Shown here: one piece after another, positions 28,241-37,204 of the stretch | Position numbering within the stretch: position 1 is the first letter of the stretch | How the letters are laid out: the number at the start of each line of letters is the position of its first letter | Source of the DNA: Lysobacter stagni | GTDB lineage: Bacteria > Pseudomonadota > Gammaproteobacteria > Xanthomonadales > Xanthomonadaceae | Assembly (NCBI RefSeq): GCF_030053425.1 | Contig: NZ_JASGBI010000001.1 | Span: 2,426,001-2,490,000 of the forward strand | Reading direction: 5' to 3' | DNA length: 64,000 nucleotides | Notes under the pieces: model-generated | Told to the model about the DNA's origin: nothing | Databases searched by the model: none | What the model saw: the letters and a program-made list of their open reading frames with translations, nothing else | Made by a program: the position numbers and the translations under genes

Positions 28241-30811
28241 TCAGGCCCCCATGGACGCCGTGCGGTATGCATTGCGCAGTTCGGCCGGCGTCAGGCCTGG
28301 GGCGAACAGGAAGCCCTGGCCGACGTGGATCCCCAGCTGCAGCAGGAAGCTGCGGTGGTGCTCGGCTTCCACCCCCTCGGCAACCAGCTCCAGCCCCAGG
28401 CTCTTGGCGATGCCGGTGACGGCCTGGCATACCGCCACGTCCGACTGGTTGTCTGGCACGCCCTGCACGAACAGCTGGCTCAGCTTGAGACCGTGAATGG
28501 GCAGGCGTCGCAGGTAGTTGAGCGCGCTGTAGCCTTCGCCGAAATCGTCGATGGTGAGCATGACGCCCATCTCGCGCAGCGCAGCGAAGGTGCGCAGCGT
28601 GTCGGGTGCGTCCTCGATCAGGACGCGCTCGGTGAACTCCAGCTCCAGCGCATGGCCCGGCAAACCGTATTCGGCCAGCACGGCGGCGACGGTGCTGGCC
28701 AGGTCCTCGCCGAGGAACTGCCGGTACGAGACGTTCACCGCGATGCGCGGCACTTTCAGGCCGCCTTCCTGCCATTCGCGCATCTGCCGGCAGGCTTCGT
28801 GCAGGACCCAGTCGCCGATGCCGACGATGTCGCCGGTGGTCTCGGCGTGGTCGATGAACTTGTCGGGGCGGATCTCGCCCAGCGAATGATTGCGCCAGCG
28901 GATGAGCGCCTCGACGGCCATTACATCGCCGTTGCGCATGTCCACCTGGGGCTGGTAGACCAGATGGAACTCGTCGTTGTTGACCGCGCGACGCAGGTGC
29001 GTTTCGAGTTGCAGCCGATGCAGTTGCTGTTCCGCCAGTTCCGGCGTGAAGCCCTGCCAGCCGTTGCGGCCGCGACGCTTGCTGTCGTACATCGCGACGT
29101 CCGCGCTCTGGATCAGCTGCTGCGAGCGCACGCCGTCCAACGGGGCCTGCGCGATGCCGATGCTGGCGGTGATGCTGAATTCCTCGCCGTCCAGCCGGAA
29201 GCTGTCGCCGAAGATCTCCAGGATGGCATCGGCCAGACGTTCCGGACGGGAAGGGTCGCTGCCGGTGTCGCAGATCACCAGGAATTCGTCGCCGCCGAAA
29301 CGCGCGATCAAGCCTTCGCTGCCGATGGCGCGCTGGATGCGGCGCGCCGCGGAGGCGAGCAGGCGGTCGCCTGCCGCGTGGCCCAGCACGTCGTTGACCA
29401 CCTTGAAGCGGTCCAGGTCCACGTACAGCACGGCCAGCTGCGAGCGCAGCGGATCATCCAGCCGGCTTTCCAGTTCGGCCAGCACGGCGTCGCGGTTGAG
29501 CAGGCCGGTGAGCGGATCGCTGCGTGCCTGCACACGCAGGGTTTCTTCGTCGTGCTTGCGTTCGGTGATGTCCTGCAGCGTGCCGGTGAGGCGCGAGTTG
29601 AGCGGATCGCCGGCCTCGGCCTCGCCGATCACGCGCACCCAGAACGAGCGGCCGTCGGCGCGGTGGCCCTGGACTTCCAGGTCGAGGTTGCGACCGAAGG
29701 AGATGCTTTGCCCCAGCGCGGCGCGCAGGCGGTCGCGGTCGCCCGCCCGCAGGCACTGCAGCATGCCCTCGATGTTCGCAGGTGCAGGGCGGTGGCCCAG
29801 GATGCGCTGCGCTTCGTGGGTCAGGTAAAGGCGGTCCGGCCCGACGTTCCATTCCCATCCGCCGATGTGCGCCATGGCCTGGGCGCGGTCGAACAACGTG
29901 CTGTCGCGCTTGAGCGTGGTGACGTCCGAGAACAGCGTCAGCACCTGGTGCGGCTTGTCGCCGCCCGCCGGGAACTGCGGCACCGAGGTGCACGACAACC
30001 ACATCAGCTGCTCGCGCGCACGGTGGTACAGGCCGACCTCGGTGCTCTCGATGATGCGCCCGGTCTGCATCGCTCGATACGAGGGATAACGCTCCGGCGG
30101 CAGCGCGTGGCCGCGTTCGTCCACGACCATCCAATGGTCGGGGCGCAATGCGTCATTGATGGATTCGTCCTGGCCGATGCCGAAGATCTTCATCGCCGCG
30201 ACGTTGGCGTAGACGATCTGTTGCTCCTCGTCCTGCACGATGATGCCGCGGTCCACCGCCTCCATCAGCTCGCGGTAGCGCAGTTCCGCGGTGTGGCGGC
30301 TGCTCAGGTCGCGCGCCACGGCCACCATCGCCTTGTGGCCCTCGTAATTCAGGCCGGCGGTGTGCACCTCCACCGGGAAGCGCGTGCCGTCGCCGCGCAT
30401 GTTGGTGACTTCGACCACGTAGGTGCCGCCGCGGTTGAGCGTTTCCCAGACGGGCACCATGTGGTCGGTGGGCAGGTCGGGGTTCAGCGTTTCGATCGGC
30501 TGGCCGACGATTTCCTCGCGCGTGCGCTGGTAGGCCTCCATGCCGGCGCGGTTGAGGTCGAGCACGGTGCCGTCCCACGCGATGATGCTGACCGGATCGG
30601 GCACGGCATCGAAAAGGGTGCGATAGCGTTGCCGTTCGGCATCGCATTCGGCCATCGTGGTGGCCAGCGAATCGCGCGCCTGTTGCAGCAGCACGCGGGT
30701 ATCGGCGGGCAGGTCCGCGCGCGACAGCGCGTGCTCCAGTGCCGCCAGCGTGGCCGCCGCGCCTCCTTCCGGGGGCGTGTTCGGCGGTGGCGCTGGCGGT
30801 TTGCGCGTCAT
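28241..30811 (-). CDS. PAS-GGDEF-EAL cyclic-di-GMP signalling protein
   Basis: 856-residue soluble protein with no membrane segment. Three PAS domains fill about residues 60-425 (for example YRTLFDAVPDPVSIIAWDG and MAHIGGWEWNVGPDRL). The GGDEF domain follows with an intact RFGGDEF active site near residue 504; the usual RxxD inhibitory site five residues before it is absent (IGSE). The EAL domain has EALIRW near residue 632, VNVSYRQF, ELEFTER, DDFGEGYS and a conserved Lys in LKLSQLF, where the common KID is KLS. GQGFLFAPG keeps the late Gln. It could make and/or degrade c-di-GMP. Its start overlaps the HMG-CoA lyase stop by 4 nt. Confidence 0.92.
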   Translation of the reverse strand: MTRKPPAPPPNTPPEGGAAATLAALEHALSRADLPADTRVLLQQARDSLATTMAECDAERQRYRTLFDAVPDPVSIIAWDGTVLDLNRAGMEAYQRTREEIVGQPIETLNPDLPTDHMVPVWETLNRGGTYVVEVTNMRGDGTRFPVEVHTAGLNYEGHKAMVAVARDLSSRHTAELRYRELMEAVDRGIIVQDEEQQIVYANVAAMKIFGIGQDESINDALRPDHWMVVDERGHALPPERYPSYRAMQTGRIIESTEVGLYHRAREQLMWLSCTSVPQFPAGGDKPHQVLTLFSDVTTLKRDSTLFDRAQAMAHIGGWEWNVGPDRLYLTHEAQRILGHRPAPANIEGMLQCLRAGDRDRLRAALGQSISFGRNLDLEVQGHRADGRSFWVRVIGEAEAGDPLNSRLTGTLQDITERKHDEETLRVQARSDPLTGLLNRDAVLAELESRLDDPLRSQLAVLYVDLDRFKVVNDVLGHAAGDRLLASAARRIQRAIGSEGLIARFGGDEFLVICDTGSDPSRPERLADAILEIFGDSFRLDGEEFSITASIGIAQAPLDGVRSQQLIQSADVAMYDSKRRGRNGWQGFTPELAEQQLHRLQLETHLRRAVNNDEFHLVYQPQVDMRNGDVMAVEALIRWRNHSLGEIRPDKFIDHAETTGDIVGIGDWVLHEACRQMREWQEGGLKVPRIAVNVSYRQFLGEDLASTVAAVLAEYGLPGHALELEFTERVLIEDAPDTLRTFAALREMGVMLTIDDFGEGYSALNYLRRLPIHGLKLSQLFVQGVPDNQSDVAVCQAVTGIAKSLGLELVAEGVEAEHHRSFLLQLGIHVGQGFLFAPGLTPAELRNAYRTASMGA

Positions 30812-31701
30812 CCGGCCGCCAGTGCCTTGCCGACCTTGCTGCCGGTCTCATGCCCCAGCAGCGAGGCGAGCCAGCGGCCGGTGTCGGCCAGTTTCGCAAG
30901 GTCGATGCCGGTCTCGATGCCCAGGCCCTGCAGCATGTAGACCACGTCCTCGGTGGCGACGTTGCCGCTGGCGCCCTTCGCATACGGACAGCCGCCGGTG
31001 CCCGACACCGAGGCATCGACCACTGCGACGCCTTCTTCCAGGCACGCCAACACGTTGGCCAACGCCTGGCCGTAGGTGTCGTGGAAGTGCACGGCCAGTG
31101 CGGTGATCGGCACCTGTCCGCTCACCGCCAGCAGCATCGCGCGCGCCTTGCCCGGCGTACCGACGCCGATGGTGTCGCCCAGCGATACCTCATAGCAGCC
31201 CATTTCGTGCAGTGCACGCGCCACGCGCACCACGTCGGCCAGCGGCACTTCGCCCTGGTAGGGGCAGCCGAGCACGGTGGACACGTAGCCGCGCACCGCG
31301 ACGCCGTCCGCGCGGGCGCGCTCCATCACCGGCGCGAAGCGCTGCAGCGATTCGTCGATGCCCGCGTTGATGTTCCTGCGGTTGAACGCTTCGGACGCGG
31401 CGGTGAACACCGCGATCTCCTCCACGCCGACGGCGCGGGCGCGTTCGTATCCCTGTTCGTTCGGCACCAGCACCGGGTAGCGCACGCCGGGCTGCTTGTG
31501 GATGCCGGTGTAGACCTCGGACGCGTCGGCCAGCTGCGGCACCCATTTCGGGCTGACGAAGCTGGTGGCCTCGATGCTGCGCAGGCCGGTCGCCGATAGT
31601 CGATCGATCAGCGCGATCTTGTCGGCCGTCGCGATCATGGCCTTTTCGTTCTGCAGGCCGTCGCGCGGACCAACCTCGACGATGCGCACCGAAGGCTTCA
31701 T
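30808..31701 (-). CDS. mvaB: Hydroxymethylglutaryl-CoA lyase
   Basis: TIM-barrel lyase that splits HMG-CoA into acetoacetate and acetyl-CoA, the last step of leucine catabolism (LiuE). Features: EVGPRDGLQNEK, VSPKWVPQLAD, metal-binding HFHDTYGQALAN, and the signature SVSGTGGCPYAKGASGN with the catalytic Cys. 297 residues, full length. It overlaps the carboxylase alpha gene by 4 nt, so the liu genes here are co-transcribed and the c-di-GMP gene follows them. Confidence 0.95.
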   Translation of the reverse strand: MKPSVRIVEVGPRDGLQNEKAMIATADKIALIDRLSATGLRSIEATSFVSPKWVPQLADASEVYTGIHKQPGVRYPVLVPNEQGYERARAVGVEEIAVFTAASEAFNRRNINAGIDESLQRFAPVMERARADGVAVRGYVSTVLGCPYQGEVPLADVVRVARALHEMGCYEVSLGDTIGVGTPGKARAMLLAVSGQVPITALAVHFHDTYGQALANVLACLEEGVAVVDASVSGTGGCPYAKGASGNVATEDVVYMLQGLGIETGIDLAKLADTGRWLASLLGHETGSKVGKALAAG

Positions 31702-33737
31702 GGCGCCAGCGCCACCAGCACGGCATCGGCCTCGACGAAATCGCCGCTGGCCGCACGCACTTCGGCAACCGTGCCGGCGCGCGGGGCCTTGAGGCTGAGT
31801 TCCATCTTCATCGCTTCGATCACCATCAGCTCCTGGCCAGCCTCGACCGCATCGCCGGGCGCTGCCTTCACCAGCACCACGCGGCCCGGCATCGGCGCGA
31901 GCACCTGGTGGCCGGCGTTGGCCGAGCCTCCCTGCTCGTGACGATACATCGGGACCCCCAGCAATCGCAGGCGACGGTCTCCGTCATGGATCACCATCCG
32001 CTGGCGATTTCCGTCCAGCGTATCCATGCATAACGTAAAACGGCGTCCACGCCCGTCGATGCGCAGGGACAGGCCGCCATCGCCGTCTGCACGGGCGCCT
32101 TCGATCGCATGGATGTGGCCCCGCAGTTCGATGCGGTACTCGCCGGCGGCGCCACGGGCGTGCAGGGCGTGGCGGTGTTCGCCGTGCAGGAAGGCGAGGT
32201 CGCGGTGGCCTCCGTGGCCCAGTCGCCAGCCATCGGCGATGGCCCAGGGCGAGGTCGGGTCCTTCGATGCGGCCGCGCGCGATGCGCTGTCACGTTCCTG
32301 CGCGAGCATCTGGGCCGTGGCGGCCGCCAACAGGAGGTCGGCATCGTCCTCGTCGGCAGCCGGCATGAATTCGTCCAGGTGACGGTCCAGGTAGCCGGTG
32401 TCGATGCGGCCTTCGACCACCGCCGGGTGACGCGCAAGGCGCTCCAGGAATTCGATGTTCGACTTCGGGCCGGCGATGTCGCACGCGGCCAGCGCCGCAC
32501 GCAGGCGGGCGAGCGCGGTCGGGCGGTCGATGTCGTGCACGATGAGCTTGGCGATCATCGGGTCGTAGAAGATCGTGACCGTGTCGCCCTCGATCACGCC
32601 CGAATCGATGCGCACAGCTTGTCCTGAGCTTGTCGAAGGGTGGTCGTCGGTCTGCGGCAGGCGCAGGCGCTCGAGCCGGCCGGAGCCGGGCAGGAAGCCC
32701 GCTTCCGGGTCTTCGGCGTACAGGCGCACTTCGATGGCGTGGCCGCGCTGCGCGATGGCGTCCTGTGCCAGCGGCAGCGGTTCTCCCGCGGCCACGCGCA
32801 GCTGCCATTCGACCAGGTCCAGGCCGGTCACCATCTCGGTCACCGGATGCTCGACCTGCAGGCGCGTGTTGATCTCCATGAAGTAGAAACCGCCGTCCGC
32901 ACCGACGATGAACTCCACGGTGCCGGCGTTGACGTAGTCGATCGCACGCGCGGCCAGCACCGCTGCATCGCCCATGGCCTGGCGCAACGCGGGCGTGAGG
33001 AAGGGCGAGGGCGATTCCTCCAGCACCTTCTGGTAACGGCGCTGCGCGGAGCACTCGCGTTCGTTGAGGTGGATCGCGTGGCCGTGGCTGTCGCCGAACA
33101 CCTGGATCTCGATGTGGCGCGGCTTCTCGACGTAACGTTCCAGCAGGACGCGGTCGCGGCCGAAGGCATTGGCGGCCTCGCGCTGGCAGCTCTGCAGGTT
33201 CGCGGCGAACTCGCCGCTGCCGCGCACGATGCGCATGCCCTTGCCACCGCCGCCGTGCGCGGCCTTGATCATCAACGGATAGCCGATGGCGTCGGCCTCG
33301 CGCTGCAGGCGTTCGGGCGACTGGTTCTCGCCGGTGTATCCCGGCACGACCGGCACGCCGGCGGCGTGCATCAGATCCTTGGCGCCGGCCTTGCTGCCCA
33401 TCTTGCGCATCGACGCCGCCTTCGGGCCGATGAAGACCAGGCCCGCGGCTTCGACTGCGTCGGCGAAGTCGGCGTTCTCGCTGAGGAAGCCGTAGCCGGG
33501 GTGGATCGCCTGCGCACCGCTGCGCCGCGCGACATCCAGGATGGCTTCGCCGCGCAGGTAGCTTTCCTGCGGACGTGGGCCGCCGATGGGCCAGGCTTCG
33601 TCGGCCAGGCGCACGTGCTGGGCGTCGGCATCGGCCTGCGAATACACCGCCACCGTGCGGATGCCCAGGCGACGGCAGGTGCGGATCACGCGGCAGGCGA
33701 TCTCGCCGCGGTTGGCAATCAGGATCTTGTCGAACAT
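31698..33737 (-). CDS. liuD: Methylcrotonyl-CoA carboxylase, biotin-carboxylase/biotin-carrier subunit
   Basis: 679-residue alpha subunit. It contains the biotin carboxylase N-domain (ILIANRGEIACRVIRTC), ATP-grasp with GGGGKGMRIV, EMNTRLQVEHPVTE-type motif (EINTRLQVEHPV), and a C-terminal biotinyl domain with Lys644 in EAMKMEL. With the beta subunit at 38565-40175 it carboxylates 3-methylcrotonyl-CoA in leucine breakdown. Residues about 366-375 (HPSTSSGQAV) interrupt the usual carboxylase C-subdomain sequence and are encoded by a copy of a short dispersed repeat (32617-32640) inserted in frame. Confidence 0.94.
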   Translation of the reverse strand: MFDKILIANRGEIACRVIRTCRRLGIRTVAVYSQADADAQHVRLADEAWPIGGPRPQESYLRGEAILDVARRSGAQAIHPGYGFLSENADFADAVEAAGLVFIGPKAASMRKMGSKAGAKDLMHAAGVPVVPGYTGENQSPERLQREADAIGYPLMIKAAHGGGGKGMRIVRGSGEFAANLQSCQREAANAFGRDRVLLERYVEKPRHIEIQVFGDSHGHAIHLNERECSAQRRYQKVLEESPSPFLTPALRQAMGDAAVLAARAIDYVNAGTVEFIVGADGGFYFMEINTRLQVEHPVTEMVTGLDLVEWQLRVAAGEPLPLAQDAIAQRGHAIEVRLYAEDPEAGFLPGSGRLERLRLPQTDDHPSTSSGQAVRIDSGVIEGDTVTIFYDPMIAKLIVHDIDRPTALARLRAALAACDIAGPKSNIEFLERLARHPAVVEGRIDTGYLDRHLDEFMPAADEDDADLLLAAATAQMLAQERDSASRAAASKDPTSPWAIADGWRLGHGGHRDLAFLHGEHRHALHARGAAGEYRIELRGHIHAIEGARADGDGGLSLRIDGRGRRFTLCMDTLDGNRQRMVIHDGDRRLRLLGVPMYRHEQGGSANAGHQVLAPMPGRVVLVKAAPGDAVEAGQELMVIEAMKMELSLKAPRAGTVAEVRAASGDFVEADAVLVALAP
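32617..32640. repeat. Short dispersed repeat inside the carboxylase gene
   Basis: Contains TTCGACAAGCTCAGGACAAG on the minus strand, a short repeat well known between genes in many proteobacteria. Here it lies within the coding sequence of the methylcrotonyl-CoA carboxylase alpha subunit and is translated as PSTSSGQA without breaking the frame. Confidence 0.75.
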
Positions 33738-33741
33738 GCGG

Positions 33742-34128
33742 TCACTCGGGAAGGTGGCACACCGCCTCGACGTTGTTGCCGTCGAGGTCGATCACGAACG
33801 CGCCGTAGTAATTCGGATGGTAGTGCGCGCGCAGCCCCGGCGCGCCGTTGTCGCGCGCACCGGCCTGCAGTGCGGTCGCGTGGAAGGCGTCCACTGCCGC
33901 GCGCGTCGCGGCCTGGAACGCGACATGCGTACCACCGCCATGCGCGTCGCCGGTACCGATCCAGAACGCCGGCTTGCCGGGCGGACCGAAACCGCAACCT
34001 TCGTACCCGCCGCTTTCCTCGCGTGTCACCTGCATGACCACGCCGTAGCCGAGCAGCGGCAGCACGCGTTCATAGAATGCGCGGGCGCGGGCGTAGTCCG
34101 AAACGGTCAGGCCGATGTGGTCGATCAT
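33742..34128 (-). CDS. VOC-family (glyoxalase/bleomycin resistance-like) protein
   Basis: 128-residue vicinal-oxygen-chelate protein: MIDHIGLTVSDYARARAFYE at the N-terminus, GTHVAFQAATRAAVDAFH in the middle and YYGAFVIDLDGNNVEAVCH with the metal-site Glu at the end. Metal ligands expected at His4, His in GTHVAF and the last Glu are present. Enzymatic role unknown. It lies between the liuD and liuC genes with only 4-13 nt spacers, so it is probably co-transcribed with them. Confidence 0.85.
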   Translation of the reverse strand: MIDHIGLTVSDYARARAFYERVLPLLGYGVVMQVTREESGGYEGCGFGPPGKPAFWIGTGDAHGGGTHVAFQAATRAAVDAFHATALQAGARDNGAPGLRAHYHPNYYGAFVIDLDGNNVEAVCHLPE

Positions 34129-34138
34129 GGCGGCGTCC

Positions 34139-34921
34139 TCATTCGCTCCAGCGGGGTTTGCGCTTGTCGAGGAAGGCGCCCAGGCCTTCCTGGCCTTCGG
34201 CGGAGACGCGCAGCCGGGCGATCAGCGCGGCGTTGTCCGCATCCAGGCGGTCGCGGTCGTGTTCGCCGGCCACGCGGCGCACCAGCGCCTTGGCCTGCGA
34301 GGAGGCCAGCGGACCGGCTTTCAGGAGCAGGTCGATCTGCCGCTGCACCGCGGTGTCCAGATCGGCCGCCGGCACCACCTCGTGCAGCAGGCCCAGGCGC
34401 AGCGCGGTGGCGGCGTCGAACATTTCCGCCGTGGCGAACCAGCGGCGGGCCTCGCGCGGGCCGATCGCTTCCACCACGTAGGGCGATATCACGGCGGGCA
34501 GCAGGCCCAGCCGGCTTTCGGTCAGCCCGAACTTGGCCTCAGGCGCGGCGATGGCGATGTCGCAGCACGCCACCAGGCCCACGCCGCCACCGAAGGCCGC
34601 GCCATGGACCCGCGCGATGGTGGGCTTGGGGAGTTCGTCCAGCGTGCGCATCAGGCGGGCCAGGGCGAGGGCGTCGGCGCGGTTCTCGGCCTCGCCGGCG
34701 GCCGCCATGCCGCGCATCCAGTTGAGGTCGGCACCGGCGGAGAAGGAGGCGCCTTCGCCCTCGACGACCACGACTCGCACGCCGTCGTCGCCGGCCACGC
34801 TTTCCAGCGCGCCGGTCAGGGCGGCGATGAGCATGGCGTCGAACGCGTTGTGCAGCTCCGGACGGTTCAGGCGCAGGCGGGCAACGGGCCCCTCGCGCAG
34901 GTGCAACAGCGGGTTGGTCAT
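34139..34921 (-). CDS. liuC: 3-Methylglutaconyl-CoA hydratase-like enoyl-CoA hydratase
   Basis: 260-residue crotonase. LNRPELHNAFDAML, oxyanion-hole ASFSAGADLNWMR, VHGAAFGGGVGLVACCDIAIA and the catalytic Glu region FGLTESRLGLLPAVISPYV are typical of the AUH/LiuC branch, and the setting beside MCC and HMG-CoA lyase genes supports methylglutaconyl-CoA as substrate. I chose the ATG at 34921 (MTNPLLHLREGPV); an upstream extension of 19 residues is possible but unlike the family. It heads the liuC-VOC-liuD-mvaB unit. Confidence 0.9.
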   Translation of the reverse strand: MTNPLLHLREGPVARLRLNRPELHNAFDAMLIAALTGALESVAGDDGVRVVVVEGEGASFSAGADLNWMRGMAAAGEAENRADALALARLMRTLDELPKPTIARVHGAAFGGGVGLVACCDIAIAAPEAKFGLTESRLGLLPAVISPYVVEAIGPREARRWFATAEMFDAATALRLGLLHEVVPAADLDTAVQRQIDLLLKAGPLASSQAKALVRRVAGEHDRDRLDADNAALIARLRVSAEGQEGLGAFLDKRKPRWSE

Positions 34922-34994
34922 CGGCCGGAGCGGTTGTTGGACTCTGGCGGATGATAGCCGTTGGCCTTCCTCACCCACGAACCGGAAGGGTGAA

Positions 34995-35021
34995 TGCTAC
35001 AATTGAGAACCGTTCCCATTT
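34995..35021 (+). promoter_or_regulatory. Extended -10 promoter overlapped by a Fur-box-like palindrome, upstream of feoA
   Basis: TGCTACAAT (34995-35003) is an extended -10 with one mismatch. Overlapping it, 35001-35021 forms an imperfect inverted repeat (AATTGAGAAC-C-GTTCCCATTT, 8 of 10 pairs), resembling a Fur operator (TGAGAA/TTCCCA core). Iron repression of the feo operon is the likely result (inference from position and family). Confidence 0.65.
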
Positions 35022-35063
35022 AAGCCGCTCCCGGTGCGCACCGGTCCGGCCTGCAGGTGAGCC

Positions 35064-35327
35064 TTGAAGCTGTCCGAACTGCCACGCCGCACTGCCGCCA
35101 TCGTCGAACGAGTCGAGGACACCGCGCCCAACGACGCCATCGCGCGCCGACTGCGCGAACTGGGATTCGTGCACGGCGAACGGGTCGAAGTAATGGCCGC
35201 AGGCCCCGTATCCGCCGAGCCGTTGCTGGTGCAGGTGGGTTTCACGCGCTTCGCCCTGCGACGCAATGAAGCCGCGCGCGTGAGTGTGCTGATCGAAGGC
35301 ACGGCGGTTGCGGGAGCCATCGCATGA
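35064..35327 (+). CDS. feoA: Ferrous iron transport protein A
   Basis: 87-residue SH3-like protein: LSELPRRTAAIVERV, RRLRELGFVHGERVEVMAAGP and FALRRNEAARVSV match FeoA, a cytoplasmic partner of FeoB. The start is a TTG at 35064 preceded by AGGTGA; no ATG in this frame fits. It overlaps feoB by 4 nt (ATGA). Confidence 0.9.
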   Translation: MKLSELPRRTAAIVERVEDTAPNDAIARRLRELGFVHGERVEVMAAGPVSAEPLLVQVGFTRFALRRNEAARVSVLIEGTAVAGAIA

Positions 35328-37204
35328 CGCCCGCCGTCGACAGCGCCATCCGCATCGCCCTCATCGGCAATCCGAACTGCGGCAAGACCGCGCTGTTCAA
35401 CCAGCTCACCGGCAGCCGGCAGAAGGTCGCCAACTACGCGGGCGTGACGGTCGAGCGCAAGGAAGGCCGGTTCCATGCGCCGTCGGGCCGCAGTTATGCC
35501 GTGCTCGATCTGCCGGGCGCCTACAGCCTGCACGCGGCGAGCCTGGACGAAGCCGTCGCGCGCGATGTGTGCCGTGGCTTCTACCCGGGCGAACCCGCGC
35601 CCGACGTGCTTGTATGCGTGGTCGATGCGACCAACCTGCGCCTGCACCTGCGCTTCGCGCTGGAAGTGCGTGAGCTGGGCCGGCCGATGGTGCTGGCGGT
35701 CAACATGATGGACGCGGCCAAGCGTCGCGGCATCGAAGTCGACCTGGCCGTGCTGGAACGCGAACTGGGCGTGCCGGTGGTGCCGACCGTCGCGGTGCGC
35801 AACGGCGGTGCGCGCGAGCTGGTGGCGATGCTGGATCGCGTCTCCGAGAAGCTGCACGAACCCGACGCGCATCTGCCGACCGAAGCGGCGCACGATCCCG
35901 ATGCACTGCACGCCGAAACGCGCCGTCTGCTGTCGCTGGCCGTGACCATGCCGCGCCGCACCGCCGAGGTGGACGAGGCGCTCGACCGCTGGCTGCTGCA
36001 TCCGGTGTTCGGACTGCTGTCGCTGGCGGTGGTGATGTTCCTGATCTTCCAGGCGGTGTACGCCTGGGCCACACCGCTGATGGACCTGATCGAAGCGGGG
36101 ACGGGCGCGCTCGGCGCGTTCGTCGGCGACGCGATGCCGGACGGACCGCTGCGCAGCCTGCTGGTCGACGGCGTGATCGCCGGCCTGGGCAGCGTGATCG
36201 TGTTCCTGCCGCAGATCCTGATCCTGTTCGCCTTCATCCTCGCGCTGGAGGAGTCGGGTTACCTGCCGCGCGCGGCGTTCCTGCTCGACCGCCTGATGTC
36301 GCAGGCCGGCCTGTCCGGGCGTTCGTTCATCCCGCTGCTTTCCAGCTTCGCCTGTGCGGTGCCGGGCATCATGGCGACGCGTTCGATCCAGGACCCGCGC
36401 GATCGTCTGGCAACCATCATCGTCGCGCCGCTGATGACGTGTTCGGCGCGCCTGCCGGTGTACGCGCTGCTGATCGGTGCGTTCATTCCGCAACGGCAGG
36501 TGGCGGGCGGGCTGCTCAACCTGCAGGGACTGGTGCTGTTCGCGCTGTATGCGGCCGGCATCGTCAGTGCGCTCGCCGTGGCGTGGTTGATGAAGAAGTG
36601 GCGTCGCGACAAGAGCGAGCACGCGTTGCTGCTGGAGCTTCCGTCGTATCGCGTACCGCATCCGCGCGATCTGCTGATCGGCCTGTGGGAGCGCGCGTGG
36701 ATCTTCCTGCGTCGCGTCGGCGGCATCATCCTGGCGCTGACCATCCTGTTGTGGTTCCTGCTGTCGTTCCCGGGCGCACCGGAAGGCGCGACGGGCCCGG
36801 CCATCGACTACAGCTTCGCCGGACGCATCGGCCACGCACTGACCGCGATCTTCGCGCCTCTGGGTTTCAACTGGCAGATCTGCATCGCGCTGATCCCGGG
36901 GTTGGCGGCACGCGAAGTCGCGGTGGCCTCGCTGGCAACGGTGTACGCGCTGTCGGCCGCGAGCGACGATGCCGCCGCGCAGGCGCTGAGCCCGATCATC
37001 AGCCACGGCTGGTCGCTGGCGACGGCGCTGTCGTTGCTGGTCTGGTACATCTACGCGCCGATGTGCATCTCCACGCTGGCCACCATCCGCCGCGAAACCC
37101 ATTCGTGGAAGCAGGTGGCATTCACCGCCGGCTACCTGTTCGGCCTGGCCTACCTGGCTTCGCTGGTCACCTACCAGGTTGCCGTGGCGCTGGGCGGCGG
37201 CTGA
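35324..37204 (+). CDS. feoB: Ferrous iron transporter B
   Basis: 626-residue inner-membrane Fe(II) transporter with an N-terminal GTPase domain: P-loop GNPNCGKT at residues 15-22, NYAGVTVERKEG switch I, DLPGAYSL and NMMD. The membrane part has two gate motifs, CAVPGIMATR and PLMTCSARLPVYALLIG, each with the Cys thought to line the iron path, and the C-terminal FeoB core. It is shorter than E. coli FeoB (about 770) because the regulatory linker is compact. It overlaps feoA and the small downstream gene. Confidence 0.96.
   Translation: MTPAVDSAIRIALIGNPNCGKTALFNQLTGSRQKVANYAGVTVERKEGRFHAPSGRSYAVLDLPGAYSLHAASLDEAVARDVCRGFYPGEPAPDVLVCVVDATNLRLHLRFALEVRELGRPMVLAVNMMDAAKRRGIEVDLAVLERELGVPVVPTVAVRNGGARELVAMLDRVSEKLHEPDAHLPTEAAHDPDALHAETRRLLSLAVTMPRRTAEVDEALDRWLLHPVFGLLSLAVVMFLIFQAVYAWATPLMDLIEAGTGALGAFVGDAMPDGPLRSLLVDGVIAGLGSVIVFLPQILILFAFILALEESGYLPRAAFLLDRLMSQAGLSGRSFIPLLSSFACAVPGIMATRSIQDPRDRLATIIVAPLMTCSARLPVYALLIGAFIPQRQVAGGLLNLQGLVLFALYAAGIVSALAVAWLMKKWRRDKSEHALLLELPSYRVPHPRDLLIGLWERAWIFLRRVGGIILALTILLWFLLSFPGAPEGATGPAIDYSFAGRIGHALTAIFAPLGFNWQICIALIPGLAAREVAVASLATVYALSAASDDAAAQALSPIISHGWSLATALSLLVWYIYAPMCISTLATIRRETHSWKQVAFTAGYLFGLAYLASLVTYQVAVALGGG

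Noticed and set aside
28172..30940. Over 900-codon plus-strand frame opposite the PAS-GGDEF-EAL gene
   Set aside because: Composition is the antisense of a real gene; no domains recognised.
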